A stretch of DNA of 64,000 bases, taken from contig NZ_JASNJD010000013.1 of assembly GCF_030164425.1 (NCBI RefSeq), positions 62,001 through 126,000 on the forward strand. Reading direction: 5' to 3'. This document shows, one piece after another, positions 1 through 6,998 of the stretch. The number at the start of each line of letters is the position of its first letter. The stretch's first letter is position 1. Both the position numbers and the translations under genes were made by a program. Below the pieces are notes generated by a model. That model was not told the origin of the DNA and did not search any database. It saw only the letters and a list, made by a program, of their open reading frames with translations. The stretch comes from Pseudodonghicola flavimaris (lineage in GTDB: Bacteria > Pseudomonadota > Alphaproteobacteria > Rhodobacterales > Rhodobacteraceae).

Positions 1-302
1 TGGCAGAGCGCCGCGTGCGTCTGGGCCTGCTGCTGGCCGAACTGGGCCAGAAGGCCGAGGTCGAGGTCACCGACGCCGAGATGACTCAGGCGATCATGAA
101 CCAGGCCCGTCAGTATCCGGGTCAGGAGCGCCAGTTCTTCGAATTCGTGCAGCAGAACGCCCAGATGCAGCAGCAGCTGCGCGCGCCGATCTTCGAAGAC
201 AAAGTCATCGACTATGTCTGCGAACTCGCCAAGGTCGAGGAAAAGGAAGTCAGCAAGGACGAGCTGGAAAAGGCCGTCGAAGCGCTGGACGACGACGCGT
301 AA
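1..302 (+). CDS. tig: Trigger factor, C-terminal part (5' truncated by window edge)
   Basis: Reading frame open from the left edge to a TAA at 300-302, about 99 residues. It matches the C-terminal arm of trigger factor, the ribosome-bound chaperone and peptidyl-prolyl isomerase: helical, Gln/Glu-rich, with [15 protein letters not shown] and a [13 protein letters not shown] motif followed by an acidic tail ending in DDDA. The PPIase and ribosome-binding domains lie outside the window. It is followed at once by two strong hairpin terminators and converges on the luxI-type gene. The assignment rests on recall of the family C-terminus. Confidence 0.9.
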   Translation, partial: AERRVRLGLLLAELGQKAEVEVTDAEMTQAIMNQARQYPGQERQFFEFVQQNAQMQQQLRAPIFEDKVIDYVCELAKVEEKEVSKDELEKAVEALDDDA

Positions 303-329
303 GCCTCGGTCGATCGGATTTTTCGGATC

Positions 330-355
330 GGGCCGCCCTCTGGGGCGGCCCTTTT
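330..355 (+). terminator. Rho-independent terminator after tig
   Basis: Perfect 9-bp stem GGGCCGCCC / GGGCGGCCC at 330-338 and 343-351, four-base loop, then TTTT. It starts 28 nt after the tig stop codon. Confidence 0.85.
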
Positions 356-395
356 CATGTCCGGAGGCGGGCAGGGCGCAGCGATGACCCTGACG

Positions 396-427
396 AAAAA
401 GGGCCGCTCAAGCGAGCGGCCCTTTTT
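396..427. terminator. Bidirectional terminator between tig and luxI
   Basis: Thirteen-base arms (AAAAAGGGCCGCT at 396-408 and its complement at 415-427) that can extend one further pair into a tetraloop. A-run on one side and T-run on the other make it work in both directions. It is the only terminator downstream of the minus-strand luxI-type gene, whose stop is at 448. Confidence 0.85.
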
Positions 428-447
428 CAGCTGTGGCGCACTGTCCT

Positions 448-1401
448 TCAGTCGAAAGAGGTCATCGCGCGCTGCATCCCGTCCGGTTTTCCCGAAGAGG
501 CGGTGGCGGGAAGATCGATCGTGGTCTCCTCCTCTTCCTCCGCCTCGCCAGCGGCCGCTTCGAAACGGTCGCGCAGGGCTTCCATCAACGCCATGGCGGC
601 GTCGACTTCTTTCGGCGTGGTGGCGTTCATCACCTGCTCATAGCAATATTGCTTGAGCGCTTCGGCGTATTTCTGCTTGTCGGCGGTGATGTCCTCGCCG
701 TCCATGTCGGGGAACAGCTCGGCCATGCTTTTGCTCGCCATCGCCGGGGTGCGGTTCTTGTAGAACAGCTTCAGCGCGTCCTCGTCGGAGAGGAAGACAT
801 CGTGGCGGATGCCGGCGAACTCTCGGATCCCCTCGATCCGCTCGTCGGAGCAATCCATCAGCGCAGCCATGGCGGTGACCACACCCATCGGTTTCGGCGA
901 GCCGATGTAATCGTAGGGTGCATTGCGCGACCGCTTCATCACCCGGTTCATCACCGGATCGATCACCGCGACGGCATCCAGAACGCCGGCCTCTTGTGCG
1001 TATTCGAAGGCACCTACCATCACCTCGCTCGTCACATAAGAGATCGAATTGCGTTTTTTCGTGCCGGTCAGCTTCCGGGTGTCGACACAGAACCGGGTGG
1101 CTTCCCAGATCCGGGAGCTGCGCAGCGGCGGTTCGCCGTCGAGAAGTTCATAGAACACGTCCGCCAGCATGTGCGGGCCGGTGGTCTGCAGCAGACGCAT
1201 GCAGCCGACAACATCCCCGTCCTCATCCAGGCAGACGACATGCGCAGGATCGAGCGAGTCGAACTCGTCGATCTCCTTGCCGTCCTTGACTTTGACGTCC
1301 CAACCCAGTCGCCCTTCGAACACTCTCGCTCTGAGGCGGTACATTTCGTCCAGCAACTCGCCGAACTTATGCCTGTTGAGACCATCGATTACGATAATCA
1401 T
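448..1401 (-). CDS. luxI: Acyl-homoserine-lactone synthase (LuxI family) with long C-terminal extension
   Basis: 317 aa; makes N-acyl-homoserine lactone from S-adenosylmethionine and an acyl donor in the cytoplasm. All hallmark LuxI residues sit at textbook numbering: R24, F28, W34, E43, D45, D48, R69, then E100 and R103 in IWEATRFC. The catalytic fold normally ends near residue 200-215, so about 100 residues are extra. The extension is helical and acidic, with a run of Glu near residues 288-293, and has no domain I recognise. The gene follows the luxR-type gene on the same strand, separated by a 226-nt regulatory region holding a terminator, a lux-box-like dyad and a promoter. The acyl chain made cannot be read from the sequence. 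Confidence 0.93.
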   Translation of the reverse strand: MIIVIDGLNRHKFGELLDEMYRLRARVFEGRLGWDVKVKDGKEIDEFDSLDPAHVVCLDEDGDVVGCMRLLQTTGPHMLADVFYELLDGEPPLRSSRIWEATRFCVDTRKLTGTKKRNSISYVTSEVMVGAFEYAQEAGVLDAVAVIDPVMNRVMKRSRNAPYDYIGSPKPMGVVTAMAALMDCSDERIEGIREFAGIRHDVFLSDEDALKLFYKNRTPAMASKSMAELFPDMDGEDITADKQKYAEALKQYCYEQVMNATTPKEVDAAMALMEALRDRFEAAAGEAEEEEETTIDLPATASSGKPDGMQRAMTSFD

Positions 1402-1488
1402 GGTTTTCCCCTACCGCTATACGTGTTTACCGGACGTTAGCCATGTTATGCAATTTCTCCATTAGGGGTTTCCCGTATGTGTCAAACA

Positions 1489-1516
1489 ATACTAAATGTT
1501 TATGAAATTGAGTCCA
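1489..1516 (-). promoter_or_regulatory. Probable luxI promoter
   Basis: Read on the minus strand: -35 TGGACT (1511-1516), 16-nt spacer, -10 TAGTAT (1489-1494). This places the start of transcription near 1482 and gives an 80-nt leader before the luxI ATG. A dyad lies three bases upstream of the -35 box, the arrangement expected for a LuxR-activated promoter. Prediction from sequence only. Confidence 0.5.
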
Positions 1517-1519
1517 GCC

Positions 1520-1537
1520 TGTTGCTGAAAGGCAACA
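1520..1537. promoter_or_regulatory. Lux-box-like inverted repeat upstream of luxI
   Basis: Perfect dyad TGTTGC-6 nt-GCAACA, 18 bp overall, close to the 18-20 bp symmetry of LuxR-type operators. It sits immediately upstream of the predicted -35 box, so the neighbouring LuxR protein is the natural candidate ligand. Confidence 0.5.
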
Positions 1538-1569
1538 TATTTCCTATCGTTTTGAGCAAAAACGACAAA

Positions 1570-1594
1570 CTCCCCCGGGATTTCCCGGAGGAGG
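1570..1594 (-). terminator. Terminator of the XRE-luxR transcript
   Basis: On the minus strand: an imperfect CTCC/CCGGGA hairpin with a short AAT loop, followed by TTTGTCGTTTTT. It lies about 35 nt after the luxR stop and separates luxR from luxI transcription. Confidence 0.65.
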
Positions 1595-1627
1595 CGACTC
1601 AGTCAGAGTGGTTCTGAGGGGGAGGCG

Positions 1628-2329
1628 TCAGGCGGGGTAAATCAGGCCCAGCCCGATGGCGCGACCGACCGCTTGTGCCGTGGTTAACGCGCTGAGTTTT
1701 TCACGCCCCGATCGCAGGTGAACTTCAACCGTACGATGAGAGATCGACAGGATATCGCCGATGTCCTGCTGGCTTTTCCCGGCGGCGGCCCATTGCAGGA
1801 TCTGCAGTTCCCGGGTCGAAAGCGCTGGCCGCTGCAGGGCGGTGTGCAGCACACCCGAGCGCATCACGTTGTCATGCATGTGGACGGCGGCGAACTGCAG
1901 CTCGCCGATGACCGCGCGTTTCAGCTTGTGCCAGTCGTCCTCGCCGCAGTCGCGGGTGACGCTGAGCAGACCGCATTCGCCATAGGGGCCACGCACCGGC
2001 ACGGTCAGGCCGCAGGTGGTGATGCCGAAGTCGCGTGCGTCGTAGAACACGGCGCGGAACTTGTCGTCATCGTTGAACCGGTGCCAGTCCACCGGGGCGA
2101 TGCTGCGCAGCGACTGATAGATCGTCGGATCGTAGCGATGCATCCCCTGCTTCATGTAGTGGAATTTCCACTGCTCGGGATAGTTGGCATAGCCCTGCAC
2201 GTCGCCGGTGATCGGATGCGTCGTCGCGTAAGAGGCGTAGTCGAATTCCAGCTTGTCGCAGAGGTCATCGAGGAAGCAGGTGAAGTTGTCTTCCGCGTCG
2301 GGGGCTTCGCTGAGGTCAATCAGGTCCAT
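1628..2329 (-). CDS. luxR: LuxR-family autoinducer-binding transcriptional regulator
   Basis: 233 aa. Start chosen at the ATG at 2329, because an AAGGAG ribosome site lies nine bases upstream and the length then fits the family; the longer open frame is noise. Residues 1-160 form an autoinducer-binding domain with YANYPEQWKFHYMKQG, HRYDP and CGLTVPVRGP, the family's W, Y, D and P/G signature. Residues about 168-225 form the LuxR helix-turn-helix (LSTRELQILQWAAAGKSQQD onward). It should bind the signal of the adjacent synthase and act on the dyad at 1520-1537. It lies 28 nt downstream of the XRE gene, probably co-transcribed. Confidence 0.93.
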   Translation of the reverse strand: MDLIDLSEAPDAEDNFTCFLDDLCDKLEFDYASYATTHPITGDVQGYANYPEQWKFHYMKQGMHRYDPTIYQSLRSIAPVDWHRFNDDDKFRAVFYDARDFGITTCGLTVPVRGPYGECGLLSVTRDCGEDDWHKLKRAVIGELQFAAVHMHDNVMRSGVLHTALQRPALSTRELQILQWAAAGKSQQDIGDILSISHRTVEVHLRSGREKLSALTTAQAVGRAIGLGLIYPA

Positions 2330-2357
2330 TGTCCAAGGCTCCTTGGGGACAGGCGGC

Positions 2358-2759
2358 TCAGGTGGCCAGCCCGACTTTCTTCGGTTTCGGGGGCGTGGTG
2401 AGCGATTGCACGAAGCTGAGCACGGCACTGCGTTGCGGGCCGGGCAGCTTGCGGAACAGTTCCATCATCAGGATGGCGTCCTGATCGGAAAGAAAATCCA
2501 TATGGTCGACCGGGGTTTTCAGCCCCTTGTCGGTGGGGGTGGCGGGCCGGATGCCCTCGAAGAAATAGACGATGTCGACCCCGAGTTTCTCGGCCACGGC
2601 CCAGAGGCGGGAGGCACTGACGCGGTTGGCCCCGGTTTCGTATTTCTGGATCTGCTGGAACTTGACGCCGATGGCTTCCCCCAGCTCGGTCTGGCTGATG
2701 CCCAGGGCATGGCGCCGGGCCCGGATGCGTTGTCCAACGAGGAGATCGATCTTGTTCAT
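2358..2759 (-). CDS. XRE-family helix-turn-helix regulator
   Basis: 133 aa. Residues 8-65 form a Cro/CI-type helix-turn-helix (RIRARRHALGISQTELGEAI, then FQQIQKYETGANRVSASRL). The rest is a short tail with the conserved segment LMMELFRKLPGPQRSAVLSF. It resembles a group of small XRE regulators common in Rhodobacteraceae, whose ligands are not known to me. First gene of a probable XRE-luxR operon, so it may tune quorum sensing. The role is inferred from position only. Confidence 0.88.
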   Translation of the reverse strand: MNKIDLLVGQRIRARRHALGISQTELGEAIGVKFQQIQKYETGANRVSASRLWAVAEKLGVDIVYFFEGIRPATPTDKGLKTPVDHMDFLSDQDAILMMELFRKLPGPQRSAVLSFVQSLTTPPKPKKVGLAT

Positions 2760-2990
2760 AGCTTACACCTGCAGTGTCAGAGGCCATACACGGCGGCGCC
2801 CAATGCAAAACAGCGCCCAAAGGATACCAGAACCAGATACCAAACAGTCAATCCTTCCCCGTCTGCAGCAGGCCGGACAGGCCTGCACAGAAAGCAGATT
2901 GCAAATTGTTGCCGTAAGGGAAGCTTCATTACAACGACTATCTCCCTAAGGTTGTTCTCATCCCGGGGAGGTGCCGTCTGGGCGGTCCGG
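2760..2990. other. Intergenic region upstream of the XRE gene
   Basis: 231 nt between the lytic transglycosylase stop and the XRE start; both genes are on the minus strand. It should hold the promoter for the XRE-luxR unit. I find no clear -35/-10 pair, no convincing hairpin terminator and no credible small ORF. Confidence 0.5.
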
Positions 2991-3500
2991 CTAGATCAAA
3001 CCGGTCTCCTTCAGAAGGCCGCGCCGCTTGGCTTCGTAGTAGTAGCCGCGGGCGTACCAGCTGACCGCCTTGTCATAGCTTCCGTCCGAAACCAGCCAGG
3101 CGCCGCGCAGATATTTGACGGCGTATTTCAGGTTGGTATCGGCATCGAGCAGTTTCTTGTCGCGACCGTGGAACCCCATGCCCCGGGCGGTACGCGGATG
3201 GATCTGCATCAGCCCGTAGTAGGGGCCGTTGCGGACCCAGGGGCGATGGGTGCTCTCGCGGATGACGACGCGGTGCACCAGCGCGCGGGGCACCTCGTAG
3301 TGATCGGACCATTTGTTGATCAGCCGCCGCAGCTCCGGTGTCTCGTTCGGATAGAGCGGCGGATCGTAGGGCGCGTTGCGGCTGGAGCGATGCAGCTTCG
3401 GACCGCAGGCAGCGGCCAGCAGGGGCATCGACAGCAGGGCCAGCGCCCGGCGCCGGGTCGGGGCGGTGCCTGTCGTGTCTGTCCGCAGTGAGTCTGTCAT
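2991..3500 (-). CDS. Lytic transglycosylase (SLT domain) lipoprotein
   Basis: 169 aa. Residues 1-32 give an N-terminal basic stretch, a hydrophobic segment and a lipobox-like LLAAAC, indicating a lipid-anchored periplasmic protein. The SLT domain (about 60-150) has the catalytic Glu in VVIRESTHRP and the GLMQIHP motif. It cleaves glycan strands of peptidoglycan by forming 1,6-anhydro ends. It is short for the family, a minimal SLT domain. It stands alone between regulators and ribosomal genes on the minus strand. The TRRR motif near the N-terminus is compatible with Tat or Sec export. Confidence 0.88.
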   Translation of the reverse strand: MTDSLRTDTTGTAPTRRRALALLSMPLLAAACGPKLHRSSRNAPYDPPLYPNETPELRRLINKWSDHYEVPRALVHRVVIRESTHRPWVRNGPYYGLMQIHPRTARGMGFHGRDKKLLDADTNLKYAVKYLRGAWLVSDGSYDKAVSWYARGYYYEAKRRGLLKETGLI

Positions 3501-3634
3501 GGGAGCACCTGATATGGTGGATTTGAATAAAAGCTACTGCGGAACCGGGGCAGCAAGAAGGCACGTCTATGACATGGGCGGCACATTGCCGAGGCATTGA
3601 TATGAAATTTACCAGTGCGCGGGGCCGGAACGGA

Positions 3635-3667
3635 AACGGGCCGCGCGAGTGTCTCGCGCGGCCCGTT
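3635..3667 (-). terminator. Terminator of the rpsF-rpsR-rplI operon
   Basis: Perfect 15-bp stem (3635-3649 with 3653-3667) around a three-base loop, 27 nt after the rplI stop. The U-run is short, but the stem is very strong. Confidence 0.8.
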
Positions 3668-3693
3668 CATATTCTGGATCGATCCGTTCGGGA

Positions 3694-4308
3694 TCAGGAG
3701 GCGCTTTCCTCATCCGCGGCGGGCGCGGCGGGAGCTTCGTCGTCGTCGGAGGCGGCGCCACCGATGTCGTCGAACAGCTCGGCGATCTCGAATTCGGCCT
3801 GCGCCTCTTCTTCAGCGGCCAGTTCCTGGATCGATTTGCCGGAAGCCTGCAGCTCGGCCTCTTCGGGCGAGCGTGCGACGTTCACGGAGATCACCACGTC
3901 GACCTCGGGGTGCAGGGTCACATGCACGGCATGCAGGCCCAGTTCCTTGATCGGGGTCGGGATGACGATCTGTTTGCGATCGATGGTGAAGCCGGCCTCG
4001 GTGGCGACGTCTGCGGCGTCACGCGGGGTGACCGAGCCGTAGAGGTTGCCGCCGTCGGAGGCGGAGCGAATCACCACGAACTGCTGACCGTCGAGACGTT
4101 CGGCCAGCGCTTCGGCTTCTTGCTTGGTTTCGAGGTTGCGGGCCTCGAGCTGGGCTTTTTGTGCTTCGAAAGCGGCGATGTTCGTTTTCGACGCGGTCAG
4201 CGCCTTGCTCTGCGGCAGCAGGTAGTTGCGGGCATAGCCGGGCTTGACGTCGACGACATCGCCCATCTGGCCCAGCTTGGCCACGCGTTCCAGAAGGATA
4301 ACTTGCAT
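3694..4308 (-). CDS. rplI: 50S ribosomal protein L9
   Basis: 204 aa. N-terminal signature [29 protein letters not shown]-type L9 domain; long connecting helix at about 45-80; C-terminal domain to about 150. A further 50-residue acidic, Ala/Glu/Asp-rich tail exceeds the roughly 150 residues of most bacterial L9 proteins; such tails are frequent in alphaproteobacteria. Last gene of the rpsF-rpsR-rplI operon, 12 nt after rpsR. Confidence 0.97.
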   Translation of the reverse strand: MQVILLERVAKLGQMGDVVDVKPGYARNYLLPQSKALTASKTNIAAFEAQKAQLEARNLETKQEAEALAERLDGQQFVVIRSASDGGNLYGSVTPRDAADVATEAGFTIDRKQIVIPTPIKELGLHAVHVTLHPEVDVVISVNVARSPEEAELQASGKSIQELAAEEEAQAEFEIAELFDDIGGAASDDDEAPAAPAADEESAS

Positions 4309-4320
4309 GCGGCTTTCTCC

Positions 4321-4548
4321 TTACTTCACGGCGTAGGGCAGCAGGGCGAGGAAGCGGGCGCGCTTGATGGCGCGGGCCAGTTCACGCTGCTTCTTGGCCG
4401 AGACGGCGGTGATGCGCGACGGCACGATCTTGCCGCGTTCGCTGATGTAGCGTTGCAGCAGCTTGGTGTCTTTGTAGTCGATCTTCGGCGCATTGTCGCC
4501 CGAGAAGGGGCAGACCTTGCGACGGCGGAAAAACGGTTTTGCAGCCAT
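4321..4548 (-). CDS. rpsR: 30S ribosomal protein S18
   Basis: 75 aa, normal length for S18. Motifs [31 protein letters not shown] and [20 protein letters not shown] are typical. It forms a heterodimer with S6 in the small-subunit platform. It lies 28 nt after rpsF and 12 nt before rplI on the same strand. Confidence 0.98.
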
Positions 4549-4576
4549 GTCTTAGCGTCCTTTCAGCAGGCGTTGA

Positions 4577-4930
4577 TCAGCGGCGCTCGCGGCGGTTGTC
4601 CCGCTCGTCGCGCTTTTGCATCTGAACCGAGGGGCCTTCGTCGTGGCCGTCGACCTTGATGGTCAGAACGCGCATCACGTCGTCATGCAGGCGCATCAGG
4701 CGTTCCATCTCCTGAATGGCCGGTGCCGGTGCATCGGACTTCAGGAAGGCATAGTGGCCCTTCCGGTTCTTGTTGATCTTGTAGGCCATCGTCTTGACGC
4801 CCCAGTACTCGCTGTCGACGATTTTACCGCCGTTGTCAGCCAGAATGGCGCCGAAATGTTCGATGAGGCCTTCGGCCTGCGCGTTGGAAAGATCCTGACG
4901 CGCGATCATGACATGCTCATAAAGGGGCAT
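4577..4930 (-). CDS. rpsF: 30S ribosomal protein S6
   Basis: 117 aa. Start set at the ATG at 4930, preceded by AGGAG and beginning MPLYEHVMIARQDLS; the longer open frame upstream is not S6-like. Contains WGVKTMAYKINKNRKGHYAF and a C-terminal arginine-rich tail (QKRDERDNRRERR). First gene of the S6-S18-L9 operon. Its 5' leader holds a short GGGGCC/GGCCCC hairpin at 4968-4991. S6:S18 complexes autoregulate through a leader RNA in several bacteria, but I cannot confirm the consensus motif here. Confidence 0.97.
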   Translation of the reverse strand: MPLYEHVMIARQDLSNAQAEGLIEHFGAILADNGGKIVDSEYWGVKTMAYKINKNRKGHYAFLKSDAPAPAIQEMERLMRLHDDVMRVLTIKVDGHDEGPSVQMQKRDERDNRRERR

Positions 4931-5037
4931 GTAGACTCCTGTTTCTGTCGAGGCGCATTTCATAGGTGGGGCCTGATCCTTTCGCGGCCCCGCCACGAGA
5001 GACTGCGCGGTTATCACGTCGTGCGAAAGGATGGCCC

Positions 5038-5065
5038 CGTATACAGCAAATCATCGGGCGGGCAA
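5038..5065 (-). promoter_or_regulatory. Candidate promoter of the rpsF operon
   Basis: On the minus strand: -35 TTGCCC (5060-5065), 16-nt spacer, -10 TATACG (5038-5043), giving a leader of about 100 nt before rpsF. No better pair was seen between rpsF and the divergent gene at 5324. The rest of 4931-5323 shows only the leader hairpin at 4968-4991. Confidence 0.4.
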
Positions 5066-5323
5066 CCCCTGAGCGGCGCTTTGTCCGGCAGGCCCCGGCG
5101 GCGCATCGGGCGCAGTGGGTCGGGGTCGGGAAACGGCCTGGGATATGCCCCCGAGACGCCAGTGTGATGCCCGGGAAATGCCGGCGGATTGCCCGGCGAT
5201 TGCCTGTCGCCCGCCCCAATGCTGCCGCTTTTGACCGCGAGTTTGAGGGCAGCGCGGAGAAAGCCGCCCTTCGGGAGAGAGCCCCAGATACCGGGCCCCG
5301 GAGACAGAGCGAAGAGGCCCGAG

Positions 5324-5860
5324 ATGTCGAAGATGGATTTTGCAGGTTTTTCCCCGGCCGAGGCCGTGACCACCGCCGCCGCGGTGACCTCGCCGCGCCG
5401 CAACGGGGCGCTTTCCATCGTTCTGGCGCCGCGGTTCTCGGTCGATGGGGCGCTGGCGCGCTTTGTCGGCAGTGTCCTGGTGATCGCCTCCGGCGCCATG
5501 TGGATGCTGCCCGACGCGCAGGCCGATGCCGATCTGGTGGTGATGAAGCTGGGCGCGTCGCTGTTCTTCCTGCTCGTCGGCGTGGCGCTGATGGCCTATG
5601 ACGATCTGCTGCGCCGTCCCGAGGCCTGTTTCGATCCGCTGCGGCGCGAGCTGCGGGTGCTGCGCATGGCGGCCGATGGCCGGGTGGAGACCACGCTGCG
5701 CCGCGGCTACGACAGTTTCGGCCGGGTCGAGTGGCGCGGTCACCGGGTGCGGATCTACGAGATGGACGGGACGCTTCTGCTCGGGCTCACCGTCCGCGAG
5801 GCGGCGCAGCGGGCACAGCTGAGTGACCAGTTGGCGCAACATGTGAATCTCTGCGCCTGA
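5324..5860 (+). CDS. Hypothetical two-helix membrane protein
   Basis: 178 aa from the ATG at 5324 (GAAGAG 8 nt upstream; a second ATG at 5333 is possible; the frame extends further upstream without good starts). Residues about 37-55 and 64-84 are hydrophobic and predicted membrane-spanning (LARFVGSVLVIASGAMW; ASLFFLLVGVALMAYDDLL). A cytoplasmic domain of about 90 residues follows, rich in Arg and Leu (LRRELRVLRMAADGRVETTL) with beta-strand character, like a small PH-type or DUF domain. Family not recognised. Divergent from rpsF; no operon partner. Confidence 0.7.
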   Translation: MSKMDFAGFSPAEAVTTAAAVTSPRRNGALSIVLAPRFSVDGALARFVGSVLVIASGAMWMLPDAQADADLVVMKLGASLFFLLVGVALMAYDDLLRRPEACFDPLRRELRVLRMAADGRVETTLRRGYDSFGRVEWRGHRVRIYEMDGTLLLGLTVREAAQRAQLSDQLAQHVNLCA

Positions 5861-5989
5861 CCTCGCGCTTTCGCAGGGGGAGCTGTTCGTCTGCTCACAG
5901 ATCCTGTTGGAATTTGCGGCCTTGTTTCCCCGCCGGACGAAGTCAGATTGGGGGGACAAGCAAACGCACAACCCAACGGAGTGTTGATC

Positions 5990-6568
5990 ATGAAAACCGC
6001 CCTTCTGGCCGCTGCCTTCGCGACTGCCGCCGCCGCCGCCTATGCTGCACCGGAAAAATACGTTCTGGACTCGAGCCACAGCCAGATCGTCTTCCATTAC
6101 AACCACCTGGGCTTTTCCACCGGCTACGGCATGTTCTCGGGCTTCGCCGGCGAAATCATGTTCGATCAGGAAGATCCTGCGAATTCCAGCGTGTCGGTTT
6201 CGATGCCCGTGACCTCCATGCTGACCGGCTGGGAAGCGCGCTACGAGCACTTCATGTCGCCCGACTTCTTCGGCGCCGTCGAAGACAAGACCGTGTCGTT
6301 CAAATCGACCGGTATCGAAGTGACCGGCGAGAAAGAAGCGCTTATCACCGGCGATCTGACCCTGAACGGCGTGACCAAATCGGTCGTTCTGGATGCGGTG
6401 CTGAACCAGGCCGGCGAACACCCGATGGCGAACAAGCCCTGGGCCGGTTTCAGCGCCACCACCACGCTGATCCGCAGCGACTATAACCTTGGCATGTTCG
6501 CCCCCTACGTCAGCGACGAAGTGGTGGTCGAAATCTCCGTCGAGGCGATGAAAGCCGACGCGGAATAA
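5990..6568 (+). CDS. YceI-family periplasmic polyisoprenoid-binding protein
   Basis: 192 aa, start at the ATG at 5990 with CGGAG just upstream. Residues 1-21 are a signal peptide (MKTALLAAAFATAAAAAYA, then APEKY). The mature part begins with YVLDSSHSQIVFHYNHLGFS, the YceI lipocalin-like start, and continues with the usual SVSVSMPVTSM and DLTLNGVTKSV strands. YceI proteins bind long isoprenoid chains such as quinone precursors and are induced by alkaline or osmotic stress in E. coli. A second YceI domain is fused to a cytochrome b561 only 430 nt downstream on the opposite strand. Confidence 0.92.
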   Translation: MKTALLAAAFATAAAAAYAAPEKYVLDSSHSQIVFHYNHLGFSTGYGMFSGFAGEIMFDQEDPANSSVSVSMPVTSMLTGWEARYEHFMSPDFFGAVEDKTVSFKSTGIEVTGEKEALITGDLTLNGVTKSVVLDAVLNQAGEHPMANKPWAGFSATTTLIRSDYNLGMFAPYVSDEVVVEISVEAMKADAE

Positions 6569-6595
6569 TCTTTCCTGTCCCCTCGGGAAACGTCA

Positions 6596-6631
6596 GGCCG
6601 CCGGCCCCTGCGAAGGGTCGGCGGCCTTTCT
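6596..6631 (+). terminator. Terminator after the yceI-type gene
   Basis: GGCCGCCG...CGGCGGCC arms with a short loop, followed by TTTC, about 28 nt after the stop at 6568. Confidence 0.7.
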
Positions 6632-6930
6632 GCGTGCGCAGGCACGGGAACGGTGTTGGGGCTGCGCCGGGTGGCGGCGGGGAGTGGCGCTGTGGCTGAC
6701 CGGTGCGGAGAGGACCGAGGACGTGCCTGTGGCGCCGGGCGGAGAGCGCGCCTGGCGGCGCGCGCCTCCGGCGGGGATATCCGGCGGGGATATTTGGGGC
6801 CGGAAAAAGCACCCTGGGGGGACGGCGGCGCGTGAGGCGTGGTCGTCGGTGGGGGGCGATGCAGCGCTCCGCACGGGCAGCGGCGCGGGCGGTGCCGGAC
6901 CGGGAGGTGATGCATACGGGAAGGGCATGC
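6632..6930. repeat. Non-coding spacer with a 13-bp tandem duplication
   Basis: Roughly 300 nt between two convergent transcripts, without a credible gene. At 6768-6793 the unit CCGGCGGGGATAT occurs twice in tandem, followed by TTGGGGCCGGAAAAAG. The block starting CGCCTCCGGCGGGG resembles an intergenic element I recall as widespread in Rhodobacteraceae genomes (CCTCCGGCGGGGGTATTTGG type). The match is from memory and untested. Confidence 0.45.
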
Positions 6931-6961
6931 AAAGGGCCGCCGCAGAACCCCGCGACGGCCC
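6931..6961 (-). terminator. Terminator of the cytochrome b561-YceI gene
   Basis: On the minus strand: GGGCCGTCGC / GCGGCGGCCC with one mismatched pair, followed by TTTGC. It lies 38 nt after the stop codon at 6999. Confidence 0.65.
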
Positions 6962-6998
6962 GGTCTTGTGGGCCCGGTCGAATCTCCGGGCAGAGCGC

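Noticed and set aside
433-1440. Plus-strand frame of 335 codons opposite the luxI-type gene
   Set aside because: Shadow of a gene with all LuxI catalytic residues; no start signal and His/Arg-rich composition.
4968-4991. S6:S18 autoregulatory leader RNA in front of rpsF
   Set aside because: A short GGGGCC/GGCCCC hairpin exists, but I could not identify the conserved bulge motif of the known S6:S18 RNA, so it is only noted under rpsF.
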